From NCBI RefSeq assembly GCF_024730785.1, contig NZ_CP102830.1, positions 3,410,001 to 3,474,000 of the forward strand: a DNA stretch of 64,000 bases. Reading direction: 5' to 3'. Positions 43,099 to 51,812 of this stretch are shown here, piece after piece. Position numbers and translations under genes: made by a program. Source of the DNA: Pseudomonas sp. LS44 (GTDB taxonomy: Bacteria; Pseudomonadota; Gammaproteobacteria; Pseudomonadales; Pseudomonadaceae). Positions within the stretch are counted from its first letter, which is position 1. Every line of letters starts with the position of its first letter. Below the pieces are notes generated by a model. The model searched no databases. It was given only the letters and a program-made list of their open reading frames with translations, and was not told the DNA's origin.

Positions 43099-43503
43099 TC
43101 ACTGCTCGCAGTTAATCATCCATGGCACGCCGAAGCGGTCGACCAGCATGCCGAAGCTTTTCGCCCAGAAGGTTTGCTGCAGCGGCATGGTTACCTGACC
43201 ACCGTCCGCCAGCGCATCGAACAACTGTTTCGCCTGTTCCGGGCTGGTAACGGCAATCGACAAGCTAAAACCGGCGAAATTGGTCGGGCCCTCATTCATG
43301 CCGTCCGAACACATGATCTGGTTGGCGCCGATCTGCAGATTGGCATGCATGATTTTTTCCGGATCGTTAGAGCCGTTGCTCTCGGCCTCCGGAGCCTCTT
43401 TGAAGCGCATCAGGTAGGAGGTTTTCGCGCCGATGGCTTTGCCGTAGAACGCCATCGCCTCTTCGCAGCGACCATTGAAGAATAGATACGGTTCGACTTG
43501 CAT
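43099..43503 (-). CDS. PhnB-like VOC superfamily protein (glyoxalase/demethylubiquinone-methyltransferase fold)
   Basis: The 134-residue protein starts MQVEPYLFFNGRCEEAMAFY with the paired beta-alpha-beta-beta-beta VOC layout; ANLQIGANQIMCSDGM and TFWAKSFGMLVDRFGVPWMI are typical of PhnB-like proteins. The biochemical role is undefined. GGAG precedes ATG 43503; an upstream in-frame start would add a poorly supported leader. It is convergent with mqo. Confidence 0.9.
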   Translation of the reverse strand: MQVEPYLFFNGRCEEAMAFYGKAIGAKTSYLMRFKEAPEAESNGSNDPEKIMHANLQIGANQIMCSDGMNEGPTNFAGFSLSIAVTSPEQAKQLFDALADGGQVTMPLQQTFWAKSFGMLVDRFGVPWMINCEQ

Positions 43504-43552
43504 AACGAAGCTCCCAAAGTTGACGGGCACACCCGGTTTAGGAGCTGACAGC

Positions 43553-43581
43553 AAAAGCCCGCGATGTTCGCGGGCTTTTTT
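43553..43581 (-). terminator. Rho-independent terminator of the PA4642-like gene
   Basis: AAAAGCCCGCGA-TGT-TCGCGGGCTTTTTT stem-loop directly beyond that gene's stop codon, before the VOC gene. Confidence 0.85.
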
Positions 43582-43595
43582 ACATCGATTCTGAC

Positions 43596-43883
43596 TTAAC
43601 CGCGGGCGGCTTCGATCACTTCAATATAGGGCTCAGCCTGACGCTGGTCGCGGATCAGGGCGATGAAGTCATTGCCCTGGTCATCCTTGGCGCTCAGGTC
43701 GTAGCCAGCGGCCACGAAGAAGCCTACGAAACGCTCGAAGTCATCAACGCGCAGACCGCGATAGGCCTTGACCAGCTTGTGCAGCGACGGCGGCGTGGCA
43801 TCGCCCGGCTCCACCGCGAGGAACAGCTTGATCTGCTCGTCGCCGACCTCTTCGCCAATCACCTGTTTCTTGTCTTTGCGCAT
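43596..43883 (-). CDS. PA4642-family small conserved protein
   Basis: The 95-residue soluble protein MRKDKKQVIGEEVGDEQIKL...LFLAVEPG...LRVDDFERFVGFFVAAG ends YIEVIEAARG and belongs to a short family conserved in pseudomonads downstream of mqo. Its function is unknown. A strong ribosome site (GGGAGTGAG) precedes ATG 43883, and it has its own terminator. Confidence 0.82.
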   Translation of the reverse strand: MRKDKKQVIGEEVGDEQIKLFLAVEPGDATPPSLHKLVKAYRGLRVDDFERFVGFFVAAGYDLSAKDDQGNDFIALIRDQRQAEPYIEVIEAARG

Positions 43884-43949
43884 CGCTCACTCCCACCCAC
43901 TGACCGGATAACTTCGGGCGCGCAGTTTACCCCCACGCCGCAGCGCGGC

Positions 43950-44135
43950 TCAACGCGCGCGCTGCACGCCGGTATGCAGGTCGGCCCAGACATGGCCGTT
44001 GGGAGCTGAGGAACCGGCAATACGTACGCGGTATTGGGTCGGCGGATAGTTCAGGCTGAGCATCCGGGTCTTGGGGGCGTAGCTGGGTTTCTTCAGGCTT
44101 TCGCCCCCGGGCAAATCAGCCAGACACCCTAGCAC
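43950..44135 (-). pseudogene. Possible remnant of a small lipoprotein gene (signal interrupted)
   Basis: A 61-codon frame from GTG 44135 reads as a mature lipoprotein (VLGCLADLPGGESLKKPSYA ... YRVRIAGSSAPNGHVWADLH). In the same frame immediately upstream is a hydrophobic VASTLVGLLVG, cut off by a TAA nine bases before the GTG. This looks like a signal peptide broken by one stop codon. Alternatively the hydrophobic match is chance and a short cytosolic protein starts at the GTG. It occupies the 344-bp gap before the SulP gene, whose promoter must overlap it. Confidence 0.35.
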
Positions 44136-44227
44136 GCGGGTTTAGCCCACCAACAAGCCGACCAGAGTCGAGGCCACGGGCCAGGCTCCGCCGCCTATAC
44201 TGCCGGCAATTGTCTGGGGGAAGGACT

Positions 44228-45976
44228 ATGACTTTGCCACCGCTGTTCGCCGCCTGGCGCCAGGTGCTGCGCGCCGGTTATGGCTGGAGCGCCCTGCGCG
44301 GCGATATCAGTGCCGGCCTTACCGTCGGCATCATCGCCATTCCCCTGGCCATGGCCCTGGCGATCGCCGTCGGAGTGGCGCCGCAGCATGGCCTGTACAC
44401 GGTGCTGATCGCCGCCCCGCTGATCGCCCTGACCGGCGGCTCGCGCTTCAACGTCAGCGGCCCGACTGCCGCGTTCGTGGTGATCCTGCTGCCGATCACC
44501 CAGCAGTTCGGCCTCGGTGGCCTGCTGCTGTGCACCATGCTGGCCGGGCTGATCCTCATCAGCCTCGGCCTGCTGCGCGCCGGCAAGCTGATCCAGTTCA
44601 TTCCCTATCCGGTGACGCTGGGCTTTACCGCCGGCATCGGCATCGTCATCGCCACTCTGCAGCTCAAGGACCTGCTCGGCCTGCAGCCGGGCGGCCAGCC
44701 GCAGAACTATGTGGAGCAGTTGCAGGCGTTGGCGCTGGCTCTGCCCAGTGCCCATGCCGGCGATGCCCTGGTGGCGCTGGTCTGCCTGGCGGTGCTAATC
44801 CTCTGGCCGCGCTGGGTGCCCAAGGTGCCAGGGCACCTGGTCGCCCTCGCGGTCGGCGCGCTGTTCGGCCTGCTGCTGGAACGCATCGGCCTGCCGGTGG
44901 CGACTCTCGGCGAACGCTTCAGCTACAGCCTCGACGGCGTGACCCACGCCGGCATCCCGCCCTTCCTGCCGAGCCTGGCCTGGCCCTGGCAGCTGCCCGA
45001 CGCTAACGGCCAGCCGCTACGCCTGTCCTTCGAGCTGTTTCGCCAACTGCTCTCCCCGGCCTTCGCCATTGCCATACTCGGCGCGATTGAATCACTGCTG
45101 TGCGCCGTGGTTGCCGACGGAATGACCGGCAGCAAACACGATCCGAACGCCGAACTGCTCGGCCAAGGCCTGGGCAATCTGGCCGCCCCGCTGTTCGGCG
45201 GCATCACCGCCACGGCCGCCATCGCCCGCAGCGCCGCGAACATCCGCGCCGGCGCCTGTTCGCCGCTGGCGGCGATCATCCATGCCGGCGTGGTGCTGGT
45301 GGCGATTCTGCTGCTCGCGCCGCTGTTCAGCTATCTGCCGATGGCCGCGCTGGCGGCCCTGCTGCTGATGGTGGCGTGGAACATGAGCGAGGCCCGCCAT
45401 GTCGCTCACACCCTGCGCATCGCTCCACGCAACGACGTGCTGGTGCTGCTGACCTGTCTGTCGCTCACCGTGCTGTTCGACATGGTCATGGCGGTGGGCG
45501 TCGGCCTACTGCTGGCGGCCGGCCTGTTCATCAAGCGCATCAGCGACCTGACCGATACCGCCGAATTGCCCAAGCGCCTGTACCGGGAGCTCCACGACCT
45601 GCCCGCGCATGTGCAGGCCTATGCGATCCGCGGCCCGCTGTTCTTCGGCGCCGCGGAAAAGGCACTGAGCGTGCTGCGCCGCTTCAATCCGGAGGTACGG
45701 GTCGTGGTGGTGGAGATGAGCGCGGTGCCGCTGCTGGACATGACCGCCCTGGCGGCGCTGGATAACGTGTTGCGCGATTACCGCCAACAGGGCATCGGCC
45801 TGATTCTGGTCGGCACCACCGCGCAGGTGCGCCTGAAGTTGCGGCGCGCCGGGGTGCAGCGCGCCGACGGCCTGCTGGCCTTCGTCCGCAACCTGCAACA
45901 AGCGCGCGAGAAGGCCTTGCAATGGTTGAACCCGGAACCGGCTCAGGCGAACAGCGAACGCATCCAGGCCAAGTAG
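44228..45976 (+). CDS. SulP-family anion transporter with STAS domain (DauA-like)
   Basis: The 582-residue transporter has about twelve hydrophobic segments, the SulP signature GVAPQHGLYTVLIAAPLIAL with NVSGPTAAFVVILLP, and a C-terminal STAS domain (~440-550, VVVVEMSAVPLLDMTALAAL). SulP proteins move sulfate, bicarbonate or C4-dicarboxylates; DauA-like aspartate/succinate transport is possible. GGGGGAAGG precedes ATG 44228. The 3' end overlaps the convergent cupin gene by 34 bases. Confidence 0.9.
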   Translation: MTLPPLFAAWRQVLRAGYGWSALRGDISAGLTVGIIAIPLAMALAIAVGVAPQHGLYTVLIAAPLIALTGGSRFNVSGPTAAFVVILLPITQQFGLGGLLLCTMLAGLILISLGLLRAGKLIQFIPYPVTLGFTAGIGIVIATLQLKDLLGLQPGGQPQNYVEQLQALALALPSAHAGDALVALVCLAVLILWPRWVPKVPGHLVALAVGALFGLLLERIGLPVATLGERFSYSLDGVTHAGIPPFLPSLAWPWQLPDANGQPLRLSFELFRQLLSPAFAIAILGAIESLLCAVVADGMTGSKHDPNAELLGQGLGNLAAPLFGGITATAAIARSAANIRAGACSPLAAIIHAGVVLVAILLLAPLFSYLPMAALAALLLMVAWNMSEARHVAHTLRIAPRNDVLVLLTCLSLTVLFDMVMAVGVGLLLAAGLFIKRISDLTDTAELPKRLYRELHDLPAHVQAYAIRGPLFFGAAEKALSVLRRFNPEVRVVVVEMSAVPLLDMTALAALDNVLRDYRQQGIGLILVGTTAQVRLKLRRAGVQRADGLLAFVRNLQQAREKALQWLNPEPAQANSERIQAK

Positions 45977-46416
45977 GCCGGGGCGCCGGCCTCACCTTCG
46001 CGCGGCGCCCAAGGGGCCAGTTCGCCATCACCCACCGGACGGTAGGGGCCGGCCTTGCACTCGAACATCAGAGTGTCAGGCTCCAGCACCACCAAGCTGT
46101 GGAATACCCCAGGCGGTAGGTCGACGCCGACGCAATCGCCGCCGGCGACCAATTCGCGTTGCTCCAGCAGCTCGCCGTCAACGCTGAAAATCAGCAAACC
46201 CAGCCGACCCTTTAGCACCAGCAGGGTTTCCGCCTTGTCGGCGCTCAGGTGGCGATGCGGCGGGATGTAGGTATTGGGCTGCAAGCCAACCGCCAGACGG
46301 TGGCAAGGCTCTTCCATGGCGTGAAAATTATGGTGCTGGCGGCCGCGCGGGTTGGCCGCAGCTAGATCCGCCAGCTCACCGAACAAGGCTTGATCGAGAA
46401 AACGTGGGCTGCTCAT
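45943..46416 (-). CDS. WbuC-family cupin metalloprotein
   Basis: The 157-residue single-domain cupin has metal-binding motifs NTYIPPHRHLSADKAETLLV and GVFHSLVVLEPDTLMFECKA plus the C-terminal APAYLAWMRSLFA. WbuC relatives occur in O-antigen clusters and elsewhere; the reaction is unknown. It lies four bases after the hpt stop codon and is therefore co-transcribed with it. The 3' end overlaps the SulP gene on the opposite strand. Confidence 0.85.
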   Translation of the reverse strand: MSSPRFLDQALFGELADLAAANPRGRQHHNFHAMEEPCHRLAVGLQPNTYIPPHRHLSADKAETLLVLKGRLGLLIFSVDGELLEQRELVAGGDCVGVDLPPGVFHSLVVLEPDTLMFECKAGPYRPVGDGELAPWAPREGEAGAPAYLAWMRSLFA

Positions 46417-46420
46417 CGGT

Positions 46421-46978
46421 TTACAGTCCCTTGACCGCATAGATGCCCGGCGCATTGCGCCAGTAGCCCTTGTAATCCATGCCGTAGCCGAAGAGGTAGC
46501 GGTCGACACACGACAAGCCGACGTAATCGGCCTGCATGTCCGGACGCGCTTTACGGTCATGATCCTTGTCGATCAGCACGGCGATATGCACGTTGCTTGC
46601 CCCAGCATGTCGGCAGAAGTCGACGATGGCACCGAGCGTGTAACCCTCATCGAGAATGTCGTCGATGATCAGCACGTCGCGGTCGATGAAGGAAATTTCC
46701 GGCTTGGCCTTCCAGAACAGCTCACCGCCGGTGGTTTCGCTGCGATAGCGCGTGGCGTGCAGATAGGACAGCTCGAGCGGGAAGTTGAGCTTGGGCAATA
46801 GTTTGCCGGCGAAGATCAGCCCGCCATTCATCACGCAGAACACCACCGGGTTGCGCTCGGCCAGCTGCGCGTTGACGGCTTCGGCGACCTGGTCGATGGC
46901 GGCCTCCACTTCGGCTTCGGGGTACAGGCAGTCGGCTTCCGCCATCACCTGGCGAATGTGGGCGAGATCAACGGACAT
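46421..46978 (-). CDS. hpt: Hypoxanthine-guanine phosphoribosyltransferase
   Basis: The 185-residue purine-salvage enzyme has the PRPP-binding motif VLIIDDILDEGYTLGAIVDF near residue 101 and the flexible-loop ELSYLHATRYRSETTGGELF. It converts hypoxanthine or guanine with PRPP to IMP or GMP. GAGGAAA precedes ATG 46978. It is divergent from upp across 271 bp, as for PA4645-PA4646 (recalled), and co-transcribed with the cupin gene. Confidence 0.92.
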   Translation of the reverse strand: MSVDLAHIRQVMAEADCLYPEAEVEAAIDQVAEAVNAQLAERNPVVFCVMNGGLIFAGKLLPKLNFPLELSYLHATRYRSETTGGELFWKAKPEISFIDRDVLIIDDILDEGYTLGAIVDFCRHAGASNVHIAVLIDKDHDRKARPDMQADYVGLSCVDRYLFGYGMDYKGYWRNAPGIYAVKGL

Positions 46979-47249
46979 GGGAATTTCCTCGGTTTCAGCT
47001 GGAGCGGAGCGGTCGGCGTCCAGGGAAGTTGATCGGGGCGTCAAGATAAAAGCCGGCAAAGGTACTCATCCGCTGACTGCCGAGCAACCCTCTGCAGACC
47101 AACGTCGACCATACTCTGAGCAACCGAACGGCGGACTCCTGCCCATAGAGCCAAGAAATTTCGCTGACCATGCGGTCATGCCCTTAACTGGCATAGCCAA
47201 TGCTTTACTCTAACGCACTTTTTTTGCGAGCCCGCCGGAGACCTTTGCC

Positions 47250-47888
47250 ATGCCCATCCGTGAGATCCGCCACCCGCTGATCCGCCACAAGCTCGGCCTG
47301 ATGCGCCGCGCCGACATCAGCACGAAAAACTTCCGCGAACTGGCCCAGGAAGTGGGCGCGCTGCTCACTTATGAAGCCACCCAGGATCTGCCTCTGGAAA
47401 ACTACGAGGTCAAGGGTTGGTGCGGCACCGTGACCGTGGAGAAAATCGCCGGCAAGAAGATCACCGTGGTGCCGATCCTACGCGCCGGCATCGGCATGCT
47501 CGACGGCGTGCTCAGCCTGATTCCCGGCGCCAAGGTCAGCGCCGTCGGCGTTGCGCGCAACGAGGAGACCCTCGAAGCGCACACCTATCTGGAAAAACTC
47601 GCACCGGAGATCGACGAACGCCTGGCATTGATCATCGACCCGATGCTCGCCACCGGCGGCTCGCTGGTCGCCACCATCGACCTGTTGAAGAAAGCCGGCT
47701 GCAAGGAAATCCGTGCCATGGTGCTGGTCGCCGCGCCAGAGGGCATCCGCGCCGTCGCCAATTCGCACCCGGACGTGACCATCTTCACCGCTTCGATCGA
47801 TGAGCGCCTCAACGAACACGGCTACATCATTCCCGGCCTCGGCGATGCGGGTGACAAGATTTTCGGCACCAAGCAGAAGGACGCCTGA
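47250..47888 (+). CDS. upp: Uracil phosphoribosyltransferase
   Basis: The 212-residue enzyme makes UMP from uracil and PRPP. Motifs: [40 protein letters not shown], the PRPP loop [18 protein letters not shown] and the uracil-site [18 protein letters not shown]. The ribosome site CCGGAG lies upstream. It is followed after three bases by the uracil permease gene, forming a salvage operon. Confidence 0.95.
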   Translation: MPIREIRHPLIRHKLGLMRRADISTKNFRELAQEVGALLTYEATQDLPLENYEVKGWCGTVTVEKIAGKKITVVPILRAGIGMLDGVLSLIPGAKVSAVGVARNEETLEAHTYLEKLAPEIDERLALIIDPMLATGGSLVATIDLLKKAGCKEIRAMVLVAAPEGIRAVANSHPDVTIFTASIDERLNEHGYIIPGLGDAGDKIFGTKQKDA

Positions 47889-47891
47889 TTG

Positions 47892-49169
47892 ATGAGCAGT
47901 GAATTCAACGATCCTCTCTGGCGCCAGGTGATTTCCGGCGCGCAGATGCTCTTCGTCGCTTTTGGCGCGCTGGTGCTGATGCCGCTGATTACCGGCCTCG
48001 ATCCCAACGTCGCGCTGTTCACCGCCGGCTTTGGCACCTTGCTGTTCCAAATCGTCACCGGCCGCCAGGTTCCGGTGTTTCTGGCCTCCAGCTTCGCCTT
48101 CATCACCCCGATCATCCTCGCCAAGGGCCAGTTCGGCCTGGCCGCGACCATGGGCGGCGTGGTCGCCGCGGGCTTCGTCTACACCTTTCTCGGCCTCGCC
48201 GTGAAGATCAAAGGCACCGGTTTCATCGACCGCTTGCTGCCGCCGGTGGTGATCGGTCCGGTGATCATTTCCATCGGCCTAGCCATGGCGCCGATCGCCG
48301 CCAACATGGCGATGGGCAAAGCTGGCGACGGCAGCGAGCTGATTCCCTATCGCACCGCGCTGCTGATCTCCATGCCAGCGCTGCTCGTCACGCTGATCGT
48401 CGCGGTATTCGGCAAAGGCTTCTTCCGCCTGGTGCCGATCATTTCCGGCGTGCTGCTCGGCTTTGCCCTGTCGTTCTATTTCGGCGTGGTCGATGTTGCC
48501 AAGATTGCCGCCGCGCCATGGCTGGAACTACCGAAATTCACCGCGCCGGAATTCAACTGGCAAGCGATTCTGTTCATCGTCCCGGTCGCTTTGGCGCCGG
48601 CCATCGAACACATCGGCGGAGTAATCGCGGTGGGCAGCGTGACCGGCCGTGACTACCTGAAAAAACCCGGCCTGCACCGCACCCTGCTCGGCGACGGCCT
48701 GGCTACTTCGGCCGCCGGCCTGTTCGGCGGCCCGCCGAACACCACCTATGCCGAAGTCACCGGCGCGGTGATGCTGACCAAGAACTACAACCCGAAAATC
48801 ATGACCTGGGCGGCCTGCTTCGCCATCGGCCTGGCCTTCGTCGGCAAGTTCGGCGCCATTTTGCAGAGCATTCCGGTGCCGGTGATGGGCGGCATCCTCT
48901 GCCTGCTGTTCGGTTCCATCGCCGCGGTGGGGATGAACACCATGATCCGCCACCAGGTCGATCTGGCCGAGGCCCGCAATCTGGTGATCGTCTCGGTGAC
49001 CCTGGTGTTCGGCATCGGCGGCATGCTGATCGGTACCGGCACCGGCGCCGAGGATTTCGGTCTGAAAGGCATCGCCTTGTGCGCCGTAGTGGCTATCGGC
49101 CTCAATCTGCTGCTGCCCGGCCATGAGAATTGGAAGCACAAGGCGCCGACTGCACCGCCGGACCTCTGA
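47892..49169 (+). CDS. uraA: Uracil:H+ symporter (NCS2 family)
   Basis: The 425-residue permease has fourteen-segment NCS2 topology with the substrate motifs APAIEHIGGVIAVGSVTGRD (TM8) and GLFGGPPNTTYAEVTGAVML (TM10). It imports uracil to feed Upp, whose gene is three bases upstream. ATG 47892 is preferred over the TTG at 47889. A terminator follows at 49181. Confidence 0.93.
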   Translation: MSSEFNDPLWRQVISGAQMLFVAFGALVLMPLITGLDPNVALFTAGFGTLLFQIVTGRQVPVFLASSFAFITPIILAKGQFGLAATMGGVVAAGFVYTFLGLAVKIKGTGFIDRLLPPVVIGPVIISIGLAMAPIAANMAMGKAGDGSELIPYRTALLISMPALLVTLIVAVFGKGFFRLVPIISGVLLGFALSFYFGVVDVAKIAAAPWLELPKFTAPEFNWQAILFIVPVALAPAIEHIGGVIAVGSVTGRDYLKKPGLHRTLLGDGLATSAAGLFGGPPNTTYAEVTGAVMLTKNYNPKIMTWAACFAIGLAFVGKFGAILQSIPVPVMGGILCLLFGSIAAVGMNTMIRHQVDLAEARNLVIVSVTLVFGIGGMLIGTGTGAEDFGLKGIALCAVVAIGLNLLLPGHENWKHKAPTAPPDL

Positions 49170-49180
49170 CCCAGCTCCAC

Positions 49181-49208
49181 AAAAAGCCCCGCAATGCGGG
49201 GCTTTTTG
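49181..49208. terminator. Rho-independent terminator after uraA
   Basis: AAAAAGCCCCGC-AAT-GCGGGGCTTTTT; it can also serve the convergent MFS gene. Confidence 0.9.
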
Positions 49209-49226
49209 TTCGTCTTAATCAGCCAT

Positions 49227-50606
49227 TCAGCTCTGGCGCAGTAGCGCCTCGCCAGACCCGTCGCGTACTTGCGCACTGTCGGCACGCCACTCTTTGAGGC
49301 GCAGCATGCTCTCGCGATACGGCCGCAGGCCTCTGCTGAGCAGGATGATCGAGCTGACCACCGCGATCGCCGTGACTATCAACAGCGAATAGCGCAGCGC
49401 GTTGTCGTCGCCAAAGCCGAAGTCGGTGACCAGCGCCACCGCCGTCGGACCGATGCCCAGGCCGATCAGGGTAATCACGAACAGGTAGATCGCCGATGCC
49501 TGACCGCGCATGGAGTTGGGCATCACTTCCTGAATTGCCGCCGGAGCCACGCCAAACGGCATGCTCAGGAAGAACACCGAAGGCGCCAGCAGCGCCGCGG
49601 CCTGGTTGCCGGTTCCTGCCAGCGGGAATAGCAGCACCGCTGGCAAGGCACCGATGGCCGCATACAAGCCGACACGCATGTTCGCGTCGGTGCGCCCGCG
49701 CTTGGCCATCCAGTCCGCCAGACGCCCGCCGAAGACGATGCCGAGGCAACCGAACACCGCGACGATGCTGCCGTAGACCACGCCGACATGGCCGGCGTCC
49801 CAGCCATAGGTGCGGATAAAGAACGAGGGAATCCAGGCCGCGCTGCCATAGCCGGCGAAAGCCAGGCCGGCGAAGCCGAGGTTGTGGCAGAGCACGGTCC
49901 GGCGGTTGCTGCGGATATAGCGACCGACTTCGGAAAGCGGCACCGCCACACCGGCACCGACGCCGCGGCGCGCCGGCTCGCGCACGGCCAGCATCAACAG
50001 GGTGAACAACGCCCCGGCAGCGCCGAGGATCAGGAAGATCAACTGCCAGGGACGCACTTCACCGAGCACCGGCAGAACCACATCGCCTTGCGCCGAGGCG
50101 AACTTGATCACCAAGCCGCCAAGCAGAAAGGCGATACCCGATCCCAGGTACACGCCCATCGAGTAGACGCTGATCGCGGTGGCGCGGCGCTCGCTGGGGA
50201 AGCTGTCAGCGATCAGCGAATAGGCTGCTGGCGACAACGCCGCCTCACCGACACCGACGCCGATGCGGCAGATCAGGAACTGCCAGTACAGCTTGGCCAT
50301 ACCGCAGGCCGCGGTGGCCGCACTCCAGAACAGCACGCCGATGGCGATCAAGCCGCGGCGGCTCTTGGTGTCGGCCAGGCGCCCCAGCGGGATGCCACAG
50401 ACTGTGTAGAAAATCGCGAAGGACAAACCCATCAGCAGGCTCATCTCGGTATCGCTGATCATCAGATCGCGGCGGATCGGGCCGACCAGCAGATTGAGAA
50501 TCTGCCGATCGATGAAAGACAGCACGTACGCGACCATGAGGATGGACACTGTGGTCCAGGCGGAAAGGCTGGAGGGGTAACCGTTATTGTTATTAGGCAC
50601 TGGCAT
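49227..50606 (-). CDS. Major facilitator superfamily transporter (spinster-like)
   Basis: The ~459-residue transporter has twelve hydrophobic segments, starting at ~18-38 (TVSILMVAYVLSFIDRQILN), with the MFS loop-2 motif GIPLGRLADTKSRRGLIAIG and TM5 motif AALSPAAYSLIADSFPSERR. The spinster-type N-terminus is common in pseudomonads; the substrate is unknown. GGAG is only one base from ATG 50606, so GTG 50600 (spacing 8) may be the true start. P. aeruginosa has the cupE cluster in this place (recalled). Confidence 0.88.
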   Translation of the reverse strand: MPVPNNNNGYPSSLSAWTTVSILMVAYVLSFIDRQILNLLVGPIRRDLMISDTEMSLLMGLSFAIFYTVCGIPLGRLADTKSRRGLIAIGVLFWSAATAACGMAKLYWQFLICRIGVGVGEAALSPAAYSLIADSFPSERRATAISVYSMGVYLGSGIAFLLGGLVIKFASAQGDVVLPVLGEVRPWQLIFLILGAAGALFTLLMLAVREPARRGVGAGVAVPLSEVGRYIRSNRRTVLCHNLGFAGLAFAGYGSAAWIPSFFIRTYGWDAGHVGVVYGSIVAVFGCLGIVFGGRLADWMAKRGRTDANMRVGLYAAIGALPAVLLFPLAGTGNQAAALLAPSVFFLSMPFGVAPAAIQEVMPNSMRGQASAIYLFVITLIGLGIGPTAVALVTDFGFGDDNALRYSLLIVTAIAVVSSIILLSRGLRPYRESMLRLKEWRADSAQVRDGSGEALLRQS

Positions 50607-50661
50607 TCTCCTCGGCGCTGAACTGCGGCGCGCGACGGTTGAAAGATATGCCAGCTTAGGC

Positions 50662-50685
50662 CGATATAAAGATTCGTTAATATCG
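50662..50685. promoter_or_regulatory. AT-rich dyad upstream of the MFS gene, candidate operator
   Basis: CGATAT and ATATCG arms around a 12-base AT-rich spacer lie in a locally AT-rich island (50640-50700) about 60 bases before the MFS start, in the only gap where its promoter can be. No cognate regulator gene is adjacent. Confidence 0.25.
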
Positions 50686-50771
50686 CTCTAAAGAATTATC
50701 AGCACGCTGAATCGGCGCGCTGGTCTCGCGCGAATGCTGGCACCCTGGCCCCACTAATAACGGCTTGTTGA

Positions 50772-51800
50772 TTACAGACTACCGCCGGCCCGTTCGGCCA
50801 ATTTCGCCAGAGCGGCCACCCATTGCGGTTGACTGTTCAGGCACGGCACCAGCTGCAACTCCTCGCCGCCCGCCGCTGTGAACTGTTCCTCGCCGCGGAT
50901 ACCGATCTCCTCGAGGGTTTCGATGCAGTCGGCGACGAACGCCGGACACATTACCAACACCTTTTTAGCCCCCCGCCGCGCCAATTCATCAAGACGTGCC
51001 TCGGTGTACGGCTCAATCCATTTGTCACGGCCCAGACGCGACTGGAACGACACCGACCACTGTTCCGGGCGTAGCCCAGCCCGCGCAGCGAAGGCTTCGG
51101 CGGTGCGCTGGCACTGACTGCGATAGCACAGCGCGAGGATCTCCGCGCGCACCTCGCGGCTGCTCGAGGCACGCAGGTCGTGATGCGCATCGAGCGACTT
51201 GACCAGCTTGCGGATGTGCCGCTCCGGCAGGCCGTGGAAGCTCAGCAGCAGGTGATCGAAGTCCTGCTGCAGATACGGCTGGGCGCTGGCCACCAGGGCA
51301 TCGAGGTATTCCGGCTGACTGAAGAACGGCTCCAGCACGCGCACCTCCAGTGGCAAAGCATGCGCGGCGATGACCCGCCGCGCCTCGGTGATCGCCGTGG
51401 TGGTGGTGCTCTCGGCGAACTGCGGATACAGCGGCGCCAGCGTCACCTGCTGCACGCCCTGCCCGGCCAACCCACGCAGCGCCTGCTCGATGGACGGTTC
51501 GCCATAGCGCATCGCCAGTTCCACCGGGCCATGCGGCCAATGATCACGCATCGCCTCCTGCAACTGGCGGCTGATGGCGATCAGCGGCGAGCCTTGCGGC
51601 CACCAAATCGAGGCATAGGCATGTGCCGACTGCGCCGGGCGCCTGAGCAGGATCAGCGAGACCAGCAAACGTCGCAGCGGCCAGGGCAAGTCGACCACAA
51701 AAGGGTCCATGAGGAACTGATCAAGATAGCGGCGCACATCGGCGACGCTGGTAGAGGCAGGCGAACCCAGATTGACGAGCAGCAGGGCGTGATCGGTCAT
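50772..51800 (-). CDS. hemH: Ferrochelatase
   Basis: The 342-residue final heme-pathway enzyme inserts Fe2+ into protoporphyrin IX. Motifs: [20 protein letters not shown] at the N-terminus, [16 protein letters not shown] (metal-binding His) and [17 protein letters not shown] with the [20 protein letters not shown] block. ATG 51800 is preceded by TAGGA. It follows the TIGR01777 gene by 12 bp in one operon. Confidence 0.95.
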   Translation of the reverse strand: MTDHALLLVNLGSPASTSVADVRRYLDQFLMDPFVVDLPWPLRRLLVSLILLRRPAQSAHAYASIWWPQGSPLIAISRQLQEAMRDHWPHGPVELAMRYGEPSIEQALRGLAGQGVQQVTLAPLYPQFAESTTTTAITEARRVIAAHALPLEVRVLEPFFSQPEYLDALVASAQPYLQQDFDHLLLSFHGLPERHIRKLVKSLDAHHDLRASSSREVRAEILALCYRSQCQRTAEAFAARAGLRPEQWSVSFQSRLGRDKWIEPYTEARLDELARRGAKKVLVMCPAFVADCIETLEEIGIRGEEQFTAAGGEELQLVPCLNSQPQWVAALAKLAERAGGSL

Positions 51801-51812
51801 GCGCAATCCTAG

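Noticed and set aside
41504..43102. A 532-codon open frame on the minus strand opposite mqo
   Set aside because: Covers a certain Mqo gene in antisense; composition is His/Gln/Asp/Val-rich shadow coding and there is no ribosome site.
50720..50760. Sigma-54 promoter near the MFS/hemH gap (TGGCAC...)
   Set aside because: TGGCAC is present, but the required GC at the -12 element and correct spacing are absent, and no bEBP gene is nearby.
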